A stretch of 64,000 nucleotides of DNA from Amycolatopsis aidingensis (lineage in GTDB: Bacteria > Actinomycetota > Actinomycetes > Mycobacteriales > Pseudonocardiaceae), in assembly GCF_018885265.1 (NCBI RefSeq), contig NZ_CP076538.1, forward strand, positions 4,686,001 through 4,750,000. Direction: 5' to 3'. Each line of letters starts with the position of its first letter. The first letter of the stretch is position 1. This document shows, in pieces, positions 1 to 18,500 of the stretch. The translations under genes were made by a program, and so were the position numbers. The notes under the pieces are model-generated. The model saw nothing but the letters and a program-made list of their open reading frames with translations. It searched no databases and was not told the DNA's origin.

Positions 1-1
1 C

Positions 2-751
2 GGGCCGAACCACAGCGTGAGTACCGCGTGTTCCTCGGGTGCGCTGGCCGTGGGCACCGCGGCCGACCTGATCGCAGCCGGGGCGGCGGAGATCGTGATC
101 GTATGCGGCAGCGACTGCCATTCCACCGTGTCCAGGGGCATGCTCGAGCGGCTCGACCTGCTCGATCCCGCGGCCTGCCGCCCGTTCGACGCCGACCGCG
201 GCGGGATGGTGCCCGGTGAGGGGGCAGCCGCCGTGGTGCTGGAATCCGCGGAGTCCGCCCGCGGCAGGCAGGCCCGGCGCTACGCCACTGTGACGGGTAA
301 CGAATGGAGCGCCGACGCCCACCACCCGACCGCGCCGGAGCCGGAAGGCGACCAGTTCCGGCGGGCCATGGCACAGGCGGTGCGCGGGTCCGGCGGCGAA
401 CCGGGGGCGGTGCTACCGCACCGGGCCGGAATCCCGATGAACGACGTGGTGGAGACCGCGGCCGTGGCCGGCCTGCTGGGCCCGGCGGCGGCCCGGATCC
501 CCGCCTACGGGATCAAGGCGATGACCGGGCACACCGCTGGTGCCGCCGGGGTACTGGCCTGTGTGGTCGGCGCGCTGATCCTGGGCGCGGGTGTGGTCCC
601 GCCGAACGCGAACGTCGGCACCCCGGATCCGGACTGCGAGCTGTTCGTGCCCACCGCGGGGCCAACGGAACTGCCCGCCCCGCGGGTGCTCGTCACGGCC
701 ACCGGTTTCGGCGGCAGCAATGTGGCGCTCGTGCTGGGGGCCGCCGGATGA
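2..751 (+). CDS. Beta-ketoacyl synthase (KS alpha-like), 3' part; 5' end outside window
   Basis: The open frame runs in from the left edge, so this is the C-terminal 249 codons of a roughly 400-residue ketosynthase. The nucleophile motif STACSSG is visible with the Cys codon at 29-31. The second motif reads PHRAGIPMND where FabF/KSalpha proteins usually have HGTGTPLND, so the first catalytic His is kept but its surroundings differ. The third motif MTGHTAGAAG supplies the second His. The Cys-His-His triad is therefore complete and the enzyme should do decarboxylative Claisen condensation on ACP-bound chains. Its stop overlaps the ATG of the next gene (ATGA), so the two are probably translated together as a KS/partner pair. 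I take it as type II PKS/FAS-like; a GTG at 17 is internal, not the start. Confidence 0.85.
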   Translation, partial: GPNHSVSTACSSGALAVGTAADLIAAGAAEIVIVCGSDCHSTVSRGMLERLDLLDPAACRPFDADRGGMVPGEGAAAVVLESAESARGRQARRYATVTGNEWSADAHHPTAPEPEGDQFRRAMAQAVRGSGGEPGAVLPHRAGIPMNDVVETAAVAGLLGPAAARIPAYGIKAMTGHTAGAAGVLACVVGALILGAGVVPPNANVGTPDPDCELFVPTAGPTELPAPRVLVTATGFGGSNVALVLGAAG

Positions 752-1635
752 CGGTGCCGATCGGCGGATTCGGGGCGCTGTCCTCGCCCCCGCGTCCGGA
801 CGGCTGGTTCGACCCCGCCGCCCACCTCGGCAGGCGCGGCTGGAAGTACCTGACCCCGGCCACCAGGTTCCTGCTCGCGGCGGCGAACCTGGCGCTGGGC
901 AGGCAGCAGGGGGATCCGGCCGCGTCCGGCCAGGACTCCACCGGGCTGGGCGTGTTCACCGGTACCCACCAGTGCATCACCGGGCTGCACGAGAAGCTGT
1001 ACCGCACGATCCGGCAGGAGGGGGTTGGCGAGCTCAGCCCGGTCGAGCTCCCCGGCTTCGCCGCGAACATCCCGGCCACCCAGCTGGCGATCACGCTCGG
1101 CGCGCGGGCCTGCGCGGTGACCCTGACCAATCCGGTGACCGGCGGCCTGGAGGGAGTCCTGCTCGGGGCCCAGGCGATCCGGCGTGGCCGGGCGGCCAGG
1201 GTACTGGCCACGGCGGCCGAGCAGGCCGCCCCCGGTGCCCCCGGCGAGGGCGCCGGGGTGCTGGTGCTCGGCGGCGCGGTGGACCGGCCGCAGGGCACGG
1301 TGCTCGGCGGGGTCTCCCGCTTCCTGCCGGATCCCGGCGGCCCGGCGCTGCCCGCGGACCTGGGTGTGGAGCTCGCCGCCTCCCTCGCCGGGGTGGGCCC
1401 GGTGCGGGTGGTGGCCTGCGGGCCGGCACGGACGGCGCCCCTCGCCGACGCGCTCGGCACCGAACTGGCCGGATCCGGCGTCCCCATCGCGGGCACGGAC
1501 TACACCGAAGCCCGGCATGGCACGGTCAGCCCGCTGCTGACCATGGGTGCCCTGCTGGAGCGGCCGGGCGCCGCGGTGGTGCTGGCCGCCTCCGGCCGCG
1601 GCCACCTGTGTGCGCTGGCCCTGCGCTCCCACTAG
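748..1635 (+). CDS. Short ketosynthase-like partner lacking the active-site Cys (CLF-like)
   Basis: This encodes 295 residues, clearly shorter than typical KS or chain-length-factor proteins (about 400). The thiolase-like fold is recognisable (GWKYLTPATRFLLAAANLAL near residue 32; GEGAGVLVLGG near 165). At the nucleophile position the sequence reads TLTNPVTGG instead of TACSSG, so it cannot carry an acyl chain by the usual route. KS-beta/CLF subunits of type II systems similarly lack the Cys and set chain length as heterodimer partners. The ATGA overlap with the preceding active KS supports a heterodimer. The gene ends tail-to-tail with the LysR gene, overlapping it by 4 nt. A degenerate KS with another role cannot be excluded. 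Confidence 0.75.
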   Translation: MTVPIGGFGALSSPPRPDGWFDPAAHLGRRGWKYLTPATRFLLAAANLALGRQQGDPAASGQDSTGLGVFTGTHQCITGLHEKLYRTIRQEGVGELSPVELPGFAANIPATQLAITLGARACAVTLTNPVTGGLEGVLLGAQAIRRGRAARVLATAAEQAAPGAPGEGAGVLVLGGAVDRPQGTVLGGVSRFLPDPGGPALPADLGVELAASLAGVGPVRVVACGPARTAPLADALGTELAGSGVPIAGTDYTEARHGTVSPLLTMGALLERPGAAVVLAASGRGHLCALALRSH

Positions 1636-2510
1636 CTGTCGAAACCGGTGGCAAGGAAGGCATCCCGCGCCGGGGAGATAGTGTGCTGCGGCCACAACGC
1701 GTGCAGCGGCACGAACACCGACGGCCGCAGGTCGATGACCCGCACCTCGCCGCCGGACACGGGTCCGGGAGCATTCGTGACGAAGGCGAGGTGGCCGGTG
1801 CCGAGCACGGCGGTGACCGGTGGGGTTCCCTGGACGGGGTTGCGCCGCACCCGCGGTTCGAACCCGGCGCGGCGGCAGTGTTCGATGAGCAGGTCGGTGT
1901 AGCCGGAGCGGCCGGGGCGGCCCCAGACCATGATGGACTCCCCGGCGAGTTCGGGCAGCCGCACCGACTCCCGCTCGGCGAACTGGTGCCCCGCTGGCAC
2001 GGCGATGCGCAGCGGGTGCTGGGTCAGGGTGGTCCGCGCCAGCCCGCGTGCCGGGGTCATCGCCCGGCACAGGCCGAGATCGAGTTCACCGGCGAGGAGT
2101 TCGGCGGTGAGTTCGTCCGGGTAACGCTGGTTGACCTGGGTCGCCAGCTCGGGATGCGCGACGTGCACCTGGCGCAGCAGCACCGTGACCTCCTCGCCGG
2201 TGACGGCCGGGGTGTGCCCGATCCGCAGGGCCTCGGTCTCGCCGCGGCCGACCCGCCGGGCACGGAGCAGGGCCGCGCGCGCCACGCCGTGCAGCACCCG
2301 CGCGTCCTCGATCAGCACCTGCCCGGCTGGCAGGACGGTGACCGGGTTCCCGCTGCGGTCCAGCAGGACCACACCGACCTCGCGTTCCAGGGACCGGATG
2401 GAGGTGGACAGGGCCTGCTGGGACAGGTGCAATCGCCGGGCGGCGCGGGTGAAGCTGCCCTCCTCGGCCACCGCGATCAGGTGTTCCAGCTTGTGCAGGT
2501 CCAAACCCAC
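1632..2510 (-). CDS. LysR-family transcriptional regulator
   Basis: This is a 292-residue protein of normal LTTR length. The N-terminal winged HTH is clear at residues 5-65 (LEHLIAVAEEGSFTRAARRL, then LSQQALSTSIRSLEREVGV). A periplasmic-binding-like effector domain follows (LRIGHTPAV near 95, DLGLCRA near 150). The start is GTG at 2510, preceded by GGAG 7 nt upstream. It lies downstream of the SDR gene on the same strand and converges on the KS pair with a 4-nt overlap. Its target is not shown by the sequence; the KS pair and the SDR are the nearest candidates. Confidence 0.88.
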   Translation of the reverse strand: MGLDLHKLEHLIAVAEEGSFTRAARRLHLSQQALSTSIRSLEREVGVVLLDRSGNPVTVLPAGQVLIEDARVLHGVARAALLRARRVGRGETEALRIGHTPAVTGEEVTVLLRQVHVAHPELATQVNQRYPDELTAELLAGELDLGLCRAMTPARGLARTTLTQHPLRIAVPAGHQFAERESVRLPELAGESIMVWGRPGRSGYTDLLIEHCRRAGFEPRVRRNPVQGTPPVTAVLGTGHLAFVTNAPGPVSGGEVRVIDLRPSVFVPLHALWPQHTISPARDAFLATGFDS

Positions 2511-2648
2511 GGTCAGGCTCCGTTCTCCGCCGGATGTACTCCGGGGCCGGGATGGTGTGCCGGGTGCGCGGGCGGGGAGGACGCCGTGCGCCCTCCCCGA
2601 TTCTCGCTGGTCGGTCCCGTTTCGGCAGGGCAGGGCCCCGGCCGCTGG

Positions 2649-3404
2649 TCAGCGGGTGGTGTAGCCGCCGTTGGGGAAGATCGTCTGGCCGGTGATCCAC
2701 CACCCGCCGGTGGCCAGGAACCTGATCACCGGCTCGATGTCCTCGATCTGGGTGAGCTGGTTGCCCATGCCCTGGGACTTGTGGAACTCGACCCGCTCCG
2801 GAGTCTCCTGCGGGTAGAAGAACGGGGTGTCCATCGGGCCGGGGGCCACCGTGGTCACCGAGATGCCCCGGTCGGCGAACTCCTTGGCCGCGGCCCGGGT
2901 GAAGTGCTCCAGCGGTGCCTTTCCCCCGGCGTAGGTCGAGTAGCCGTCGGTGAACGCGGCCAGCAGGGATGTACCCAAACTGATGATCTTGCCGTGGTCG
3001 TTCAGCCGCCGCCCGGCCTCCTGGATGAAGAAGTACGCGGCCTTCGCGTTGATCGCGAACATGGTGTCGTACTCCTCCTCGGAGGTCTCCAGGATCGGCT
3101 TGCGCAGCACCATGCCGGTGGTATTGACCGCGACATCGGCGCCGCCGAAGGTGTCCACCGCGGTGTCGAACAACCGCCGCACGTCGGCCACCCTGGTCAG
3201 GTCGCCCTGCACCGCGACGGCCTGGGAGCCGGCGTCCTGCACCGCGCGGACCGTCTTCTCGGCGTCATTCGCGGTGCTATCGCCGTGGTAGTGCACCACC
3301 ACCTTGGCTCCGGCCGCGGCGAAGCTGGTGGACAGCAGCCCACCGAGGTTCTTCGCCCCGCCGCCGATCACGGCGACCTTGTCCCGCAACGTGTGTTCCG
3401 CCAT
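2649..3404 (-). CDS. Short-chain dehydrogenase/reductase
   Basis: A 251-residue classical SDR. The N-terminal Rossmann motif is slightly unusual (VIGGGAKNLGG near residue 12). The catalytic Ser lies in SLGTSLL and the Tyr-Lys pair in YAGGK. The C-terminal PGPMDTPFF segment and the final GG before the tail are typical of the family. The substrate is unknown; resemblance to 3-oxoacyl-ACP reductases and its place beside a ketosynthase pair make a ketoacyl or polyketide substrate plausible. AGGAG lies 7 nt before the ATG. The 138 bp between this stop and the LysR start hold no gene. Confidence 0.85.
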   Translation of the reverse strand: MAEHTLRDKVAVIGGGAKNLGGLLSTSFAAAGAKVVVHYHGDSTANDAEKTVRAVQDAGSQAVAVQGDLTRVADVRRLFDTAVDTFGGADVAVNTTGMVLRKPILETSEEEYDTMFAINAKAAYFFIQEAGRRLNDHGKIISLGTSLLAAFTDGYSTYAGGKAPLEHFTRAAAKEFADRGISVTTVAPGPMDTPFFYPQETPERVEFHKSQGMGNQLTQIEDIEPVIRFLATGGWWITGQTIFPNGGYTTR

Positions 3405-3682
3405 CGTCCTGCTCCTGTCTCTTGACTCGGTCGTCTTGCGCTCGCGAAACCGACGCTAGGCAGCTCCGGCAGGCGGCGGGAAACACGAAGAACCGGTGGC
3501 GGCACAAGTCCGGTGGATACCCGCAGGCCGCGGGCGGGCAGGCGCATCCAGTCCGGTCGCTCACTCCCCCGGCCGAGGGAGCGTCCCTCGACCCCCGTGC
3601 CGCGGTCGTGAATGGACCGTTCACTACCGATTCGCCACCCACACTGGTGAACCTGGCCCTTACCTGGGACTTTTCCAACAAC

Positions 3683-3698
3683 TCGAACTTGTGTTCGA
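3683..3698. promoter_or_regulatory. Perfect actinobacterial SOS (LexA) box
   Basis: The sequence TCGAACTTGTGTTCGA is a 16-bp match to the mycobacterial/actinobacterial LexA consensus TCGAAC-N4-GTTCGA with perfect outer arms. It ends 9 nt before the ATG of the DUF222/HNH gene, a position where LexA would block transcription. In Mycobacterium tuberculosis, REP13E12-family (DUF222) genes are known to have functional SOS boxes, so the pairing is meaningful. The rest of the 303-bp gap (3405-3707) shows nothing I recognise. Confidence 0.85.
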
Positions 3699-3707
3699 CT
3701 AAACTGG

Positions 3708-4804
3708 ATGGCGATGACCGAGACGCGCATGACACCGGAGCTGTGGCGGCTGGACGATGACCAGCTGGCCGCGCTGGTGGCCACGCGCGAGCGGGTGCTG
3801 GCCAGGGAGTACACCGCCACCCTGGCGGTGGTGGCCGAGATGGAGCGGCGCGGGCTGGCGCGGGAGAAGGGCTACCGCGATACGGCGGCCCTGCTGGTGG
3901 ATGCGGCGAGGCTGTCGCCACGGGAGGCCCGCGCCAGGGTCGCGCAGGCCGGGCGATCGAGCGCCTGTTCCGGGCCTGCCCGGGGCACATCCCGCAGGAG
4001 CAGCGGGCCGCGGACGAGCGGGGCCTGCTGGACACCGCCCGGCAGGCGCCGCCGCGGACGGTGGGAAAACGTGGCGGCCCGGATCGCCCGCTACTGGGAC
4101 CAGGACGGCAAGGCTCCCGAGGACGAGCGACGCGAGCAGGCCGACCCGCTGCGGGAGTTCCGCTACCACACCGGGCGGCACGGCCGGATGCGCTTTTCCG
4201 GGGAGCTGGATCCGGAAGCGGCCGCTCAGCCGGAGGGACTGCTGGGGCCTTTGGCGAAGCCCCAGCCTGCCGACCCCGTCTCGGGCCTGCCGGACCCGCG
4301 CAGCACCGCGCGGCGGCAGGGGGACGCACTGGCCGAGATCATCGACCTGGCCGCCCGCACCGACGAGCTTGCGGTGCAGGGTGGGGAGCGCGCGGTGATC
4401 ATCGCCTCGGTCACCCTGGCGGAGCTGGAAAGCCGCACGCGGCGGGCTCTGCTGGAGGTGCCGGGGTGCACCAGCCTCGACCAGCTCCGGCGGCTCGCCT
4501 GCGCGGCGAGGGTCGTGCCCGCCGTGTTCGGCAACGACGGCGGGATCCTGTACCTCGGCCGGTCCAGCCGGGATGCCTCCCCGGCGCAGCGGCGGGCGCT
4601 GGCGTTGCGGGACAAGGGCTGCGCCCGGCCGGGCTGCACACGCAAGCCGAAGTGCTGCTGTGCGGCCGCCATCACCGGGAGATCCACCACACCGGGTGGA
4701 CCATCGTCATGAACAATGGCGTGCCCGAGTTCATCCCACCTAAGTGGATGGACCCGAAACAGAAAGCCATTCGAAATACCGCGCACGCCGCCGGTGCCCG
4801 GTGA
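3708..4804 (+). pseudogene. Decayed DUF222/HNH endonuclease (13E12 repeat family)
   Basis: The N-terminal DUF222 part reads well from 3708 to about 3950 (RLDDDQLAALVATRERVL onward). The sense then moves to another frame for about 110 nt (AIERLFRACPGH, LLDTARQAPP), and from about 4065 returns to the first frame (VAARIARYWDQDGK). A third break near 4650 removes most of the HNH core: the Zn-type motif CARPGCTRKPK is followed, in a different frame, by LLCGRHHREIHHTGW and a natural C-terminus ending at 4804. Three frame breaks and a deletion mean no full-length protein is made. Intact relatives are SOS-controlled putative nucleases linked to mobile repeats. Confidence 0.8.
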
Positions 4805-4821
4805 AGCCGGGCACCGGCGGC
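4787..4821. terminator. Bidirectional terminator hairpin
   Basis: A perfect 15-bp stem (GCCGCCGGTGCCCGG and its complement) with a 5-nt loop lies between the converging ends of the DUF222/HNH remnant, whose stop falls in the loop, and the membrane-protein gene. There is no T-tract, as is common for terminators in high-GC actinomycetes. Confidence 0.7.
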
Positions 4822-4836
4822 GAAATCGGGCGCCAT

Positions 4837-5292
4837 TCAGGCCGCCGCGGGGACTTTCTCGCGTTTCCAGAGGAAGACCACGGCGACCAGGCCTGCGACG
4901 CAGGGGAGCAATCCGGCTACCGCCATGGAGGTGGGCACGATCTTGTTTCCGTACTCCTCGAGAACGAGGTTCATCAGTGCGATACCGAGAGCGAGCACGA
5001 AAATGGTGGTCGCGGTGACCCTGGTCCAACCCTTCTGCCTCCTGGCGGCCCAGATCATCAGCAGCCAGCACACCACCCCGATCGCCGCGAGGGTGATCAG
5101 GTATGCCATCACGAAGGACCTGGCCCCTTCCAGCTCGGCCTCGGTGTACTCCTGGTACTTGCCGACGACCGGCTTGGAAAGGGAGTCCTGGTCGATAATC
5201 GGGACGACGGCCGCGATCAGCGTGAGCGCCAGGCCCACGTACATCGCGGTGATCGCGTTGCGGGTTGGCGAGGATATTGCGGTCTGCGTCAC
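4837..5292 (-). CDS. Small integral membrane protein, four predicted TM segments
   Basis: Starting at the GTG at 5292 gives 151 residues; GGGGA lies 7 nt upstream, whereas the longer TTG start at 5325 has no ribosome site. Four hydrophobic stretches are visible: near residues 12-32 (AITAMYVGLALTLIAAVVP), 60-82 (FVMAYLITLAAIGVVCWLL), 93-112 (VTATTIFVLALGIALMNLVL) and 122-142 (SMAVAGLLPCVAGLVAVVFL). A short basic C-terminus follows. I do not recognise a functional family. It lies just downstream of the assembly-line operon but is separated from it by a strong hairpin, so it is probably transcribed separately. Confidence 0.65.
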   Translation of the reverse strand: MTQTAISSPTRNAITAMYVGLALTLIAAVVPIIDQDSLSKPVVGKYQEYTEAELEGARSFVMAYLITLAAIGVVCWLLMIWAARRQKGWTRVTATTIFVLALGIALMNLVLEEYGNKIVPTSMAVAGLLPCVAGLVAVVFLWKREKVPAAA

Positions 5293-5474
5293 TGTGCTTT
5301 CCCCACTGTCACTGCGCTTTCCCAATCCGTTTCACGGAAAGCGTTCCGTTCAAAGGCCCCGGCCGCGGAAACGCGATATCATCGTCGCCGCGACGCCGCG
5401 TGGTCACGCTAGCATGGAGAAACAGTTCAGGATAATTGCCGATACCGGAACAGGGGGTTTATTCAGGGTTACCC

Positions 5475-5524
5475 TCCCTCCGGGGAGGGAATCCGGGAAC
5501 ACCCCGTCTCCCTCCCCGGAGGGA
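5475..5524. terminator. Double hairpin / 16-bp inverted repeat after fabG
   Basis: Two 16-nt hairpins, TCCCTCCGGGGAGGGA (5475-5490) and TCCCTCCCCGGAGGGA (5509-5524), are each self-complementary and are also exact reverse complements of each other, so they can fold as two small hairpins or one 16-bp stem with an 18-nt loop. They lie 12 nt beyond the fabG stop on the minus strand and probably end the PKS/NRPS operon. The rest of 5326-5536 shows no gene. Confidence 0.7.
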
Positions 5525-5536
5525 AGGACGATGTGG

Positions 5537-6280
5537 TCAGTCGAGGCCGCCGTCGATCTGGAACACGCCACCGGTGATGTAGGCCGCGGCGTCGGACAGC
5601 AGGTACGACACCAGCGAGGCCACCTCATCGGGCTGCCCGAAGCGGCGCAGCGGGATCTGCTCCACGGCACGCTCGCGGACCTGTTCGGACAGCGCGCCGA
5701 CCTGGTCGGTGTCGATGAAGCCGGGGGCGACCACATTGGCCCGGATGCCGTAGCCGCCGACCTCCTTGGCCAGCGACTTGGTGAAGCCGATGATCCCGGC
5801 CTTGGACGCGGAGTAGTTCGTCTGCCCGGCGTTACCACGGATGCCGGACACCGAGGAGACGTTCACGATCGCCCCGCTCTTGCGCCGCATCATCTCCTGG
5901 ATCGCGGTGCGGCAAACGTGGTACACGCCGTCCAGGTTCACCCGCAGCACCGAGTCCCACTCCTCGTCCTCCATGAGCACCAGCGGGTTGTCCCGGACGA
6001 TGCCCGCGGAGGCGACCACCGCGGTGATCGGGCCGAGGGCGTCCTCGGCGCCCTCGACCAGGGCGCGTACCGCCGCGGGGTCGGAGATCTGGGTGCGCCG
6101 CACGTACACGTTGCGCCCCAGGTCGATGATCTCCTTCTCCACCTCCTGCGCGGCCTCGCCGTCCGAGGTGTAGCACAGGGCCACGTCGAAGCCGTCCCGC
6201 GCGAGCCGCAGCGCGCTCGCGCGGCCGATCCCGCGCGAGCCGCCGGTCACCAGCGCCACCGGGTTCGCCATCTGGTTCAT
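5537..6280 (-). CDS. fabG: 3-oxoacyl-ACP reductase (FabG-like SDR)
   Basis: A 247-residue classical SDR with all FabG landmarks: TGGSRGIG at about 12-19, ASAG near 92, the Ser-Tyr-Lys triad in NVSSVSG and YSASK (about 140-160), and PGFIDT near 187. It should reduce a beta-ketoacyl carrier-protein thioester with NADPH. GGAGGA sits 4 nt before the chosen ATG; a second ATG three codons later is too far from it. It begins 21 nt after the last NRPS gene in the same direction and is therefore the final gene of the assembly-line operon. It could act in trans on a carrier-bound ketone, for example the unreduced unit from the KS-AT-ACP module, or work with the KS pair; this is inference. Confidence 0.88.
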   Translation of the reverse strand: MNQMANPVALVTGGSRGIGRASALRLARDGFDVALCYTSDGEAAQEVEKEIIDLGRNVYVRRTQISDPAAVRALVEGAEDALGPITAVVASAGIVRDNPLVLMEDEEWDSVLRVNLDGVYHVCRTAIQEMMRRKSGAIVNVSSVSGIRGNAGQTNYSASKAGIIGFTKSLAKEVGGYGIRANVVAPGFIDTDQVGALSEQVRERAVEQIPLRRFGQPDEVASLVSYLLSDAAAYITGGVFQIDGGLD

Positions 6281-6301
6281 CAGTCCTCCATCAACTCCTC
6301 A

Positions 6302-15589
<9,288 letters not shown>

Positions 15590-18500
15590 TTACTCGGCAT
15601 CCCTCTGTTCGTCATCCCTCTGCTCGTCGTCCTGCTCGCCCTCGGCGGCGAGCAGTTCCCGCAGGCTTGCTTCCACTTCCTCATCCGAGAGGCCAGCCAG
15701 CTCGTCGTCGTCCTGCGCGCCGGGCTCGTCGCGGCGCAGTGCCTGGATGGTGTCCTCCGCCGCAGCCGTGCCCGCCGCCAGCAGCGTCACGGTGTTGGCG
15801 ACCGTCGGGGTGTCGAAGAACCGGGGCAGGTCGAGCTCCATGCCGAACCGGGCCTTGACCTTGGTGCCGATCTGCACCGCTGCCAGCGAATGCCCGCCCA
15901 GTGCGAAGAAGTCGTCGTGCAGGCCGACCTGGTCGATGCCGAGCACCTCCTGCCAGATCGCGGCCACCGCAAGTTCCTCTTCGGTCTCCGGGGCCACGTA
16001 CGGGGTGTCCAGCTCGGGCCGCGGGTGCGTGCCTCCGGGCGGGGCCAGCCCGGCCACCTCCCGTTCCAGCAGTTCCGGGGTGATCGAGGCGGCCAGCCGC
16101 CGCATCGCGGTGAACTCCCGTGCCGACACCACCACGTGCTCCGGCAGCTCGGGCGCGGACAGCACTCTGGTGAAGGCCGCCCTGCCCTGCCGAGGGCTCA
16201 TCCCCGCGCTCAGCTCGGCCAGGACGCCGGTGCCCGCGGCCTCGCCAGCCCCGGCCTCGGCCAGCGCGGCCCCGCGTTGCACCTGGGCCAGCAGGCCGTC
16301 CACGTCGTGCACCCGCTTGATGGTGAACTCGGTGATCCGCACCAGCAGCCTGCCCCGCGGGTCCAGCAGCTCGATATCGCAGGTGACCGTCTCGCCGCCG
16401 GCCTCGCCGGGTTCGGCCAGCGTGATGGCACAGTGGACGGTGCTGGTCAGCGGGTGCGCGATGGTCAGGCTGCGGTAGGTGAACGGCAGGTAGTAGACGT
16501 CCTGGCGCAGGTGCAGCCTGGCCGCACCGCCCGCGAGGTCGAGCAGGGCGGGATGCAGGGTGTAGTCGGCAAGGTCGGCGTGGAAGGCCTCGTCCAGCCG
16601 CAGGGTGGCGAGCAGCCGGTGCGGGCCGGCCTGGATCCGCTCCAGTGCCCGCCAGCGCGGGCCGAAGGAGAAGTCCAGGGTGCCGTCCTCCCCGGACCGC
16701 TCCAGCGGCAGCCGGGCCCGGATGGCCTCGGTGGTGTCCAGCACCTCGGTGGCCGCGCAGTCGCGCAGCACCTGATCCAGGTCCCGCACCGTGTCCGCAC
16801 CGCGGTCGCGCACGTACACCGAGCCGGTGGTGTGGTCCTGCCAGCCGGACTCACCCGCGCGGCTGCGCACGGTGAACTCGATCCGGTCGGCGCGTTCGGT
16901 GAGGGTGAGGTACACGGTGGCGCGCTGCCCGTCCGGCACCACCACGGGCTGCAGGAACAGCACGTCGCGCAGCTCGATCTCGCGGTCGCCAGCCTGCTCG
17001 GCCACGGCGGCACGGATCAGCTCGAGGTAGGCGGTGCCGGGCACCAGGCCGTGCCCCATGATCCGGTGGTCGTCCACGATCCAGCTGTCGGCCGTGCTGA
17101 AGGTGGCGGCGTAGGTCCGGGAGTCCGGCTCGGTGCGGACCAGTCGCAGCAGCGGATGCCCGGTCGCCTCCCCTTCGGACTCGCCGCCGAGCCTGCTCGC
17201 CAGCCCCGCGGCCATCCCGGTCTCCTGCCAGGTGTCCCAGCCCACCGAGACCACGTCCGCCCCGGTGTCCCTGCGCTTGTGCTGGGCGAAGGCGTCCAGG
17301 AAGGCGTTCGCGGCGGCGTAGTCGCTCTGCCCCGGCCCGCCGAGCACGGCGGTCACCGAGGAACACAGCAGCAGGAAGTCCAGGTCCTCGGCGGGGCACA
17401 GCTCGTCCAGCAGCAGCGTGCCGTACGTCTTGGCGGCCAGCACCCGGTCGGCCTCCTCGGCCGTCTTGGTGGCGATCAGGCCCTGGGAGGGCGCGCCGGC
17501 GGCGTGCACGACGCCGTCCGGACAGCCGTGGGTGTCCCGCAGCCCGCGCAGCGCGGCGGCGAGTTGCCCGCGGTCGGTCACATCCGCCCGCAGCACCAGC
17601 ACCTTGGCGCCGAGCGCGCGCAGCTCCCGGATCCGGCGTACCCGGCTGCCGAGTTCGCCGCCGTCCTCGGCCGGCCAGTCGTCCCAGCTGTCCGGTTCGG
17701 GGAACTCCGAGCGTCCCAGCAGGGCCAGTACCGGGTTCCTGGCCTCGGCGGCGATCTGCTCGGCCAGTGCCAGACCCACCCCGCCGAGACCGCCGGTGAT
17801 CAGGTAGATCCCGCCGTCCCGCAGCCTGCCGCCAGCCTCGGCGGCAGGCAGCGGTGCCGGGTCGAACTCCCTGGTCCACCACTGCCTGCCGCGCAGCGCG
17901 AGAGAGCGTTGCGCGGGTTCGGTGGTGCGCAGCATGGTGTGCACCGCGGTGAGGGTGGCCTCGTCCGGGGAGTGCGGATCGGCGTCCAGGTCCAGCAGGC
18001 GGCACTCGAGCCCGGCCACCTCCTGCGGGAGCACCGTGCAGATCCCGGACAGCAGCGCGTGCTCAGGGCGCAGCCGCTCCACGCCGGTCACCTCGTGCAC
18101 GCCCCGGCTCAGCACGTCGATCCACAGGTCCAGGCCGGTACCGGCGTCCCCGGCGCCCTGCGCCAGCGCCAGCACGCTGTCGAACCCGCCGCGGCGGGCC
18201 TGCTGCAACTCCTCGCCGGTGAGCCGCTCGGCCGCGGCGCCGCCAAGGCTCCACAGATGCAGCACCCGCACCTCGGAGACCGCCCCTACCTCCTCGGAGT
18301 CCACAGTGGACAGCAGCTCGGCGTAGTGTTCCCTGCGGGCGGGGTCCAGCCGCCAGGCCCGCTCGCCGTCCTTGGCGAACTCCTCCCCCGCGGCGACCCG
18401 GACCACCGTGGCGCCCGCGTCCTCCAGCCGCTGCGCGAGCCTGCTGCCGAGGCCGAGTTCGGTGCCCAGCACGATCCACCGGGTGCCGGATACGTCCTCG

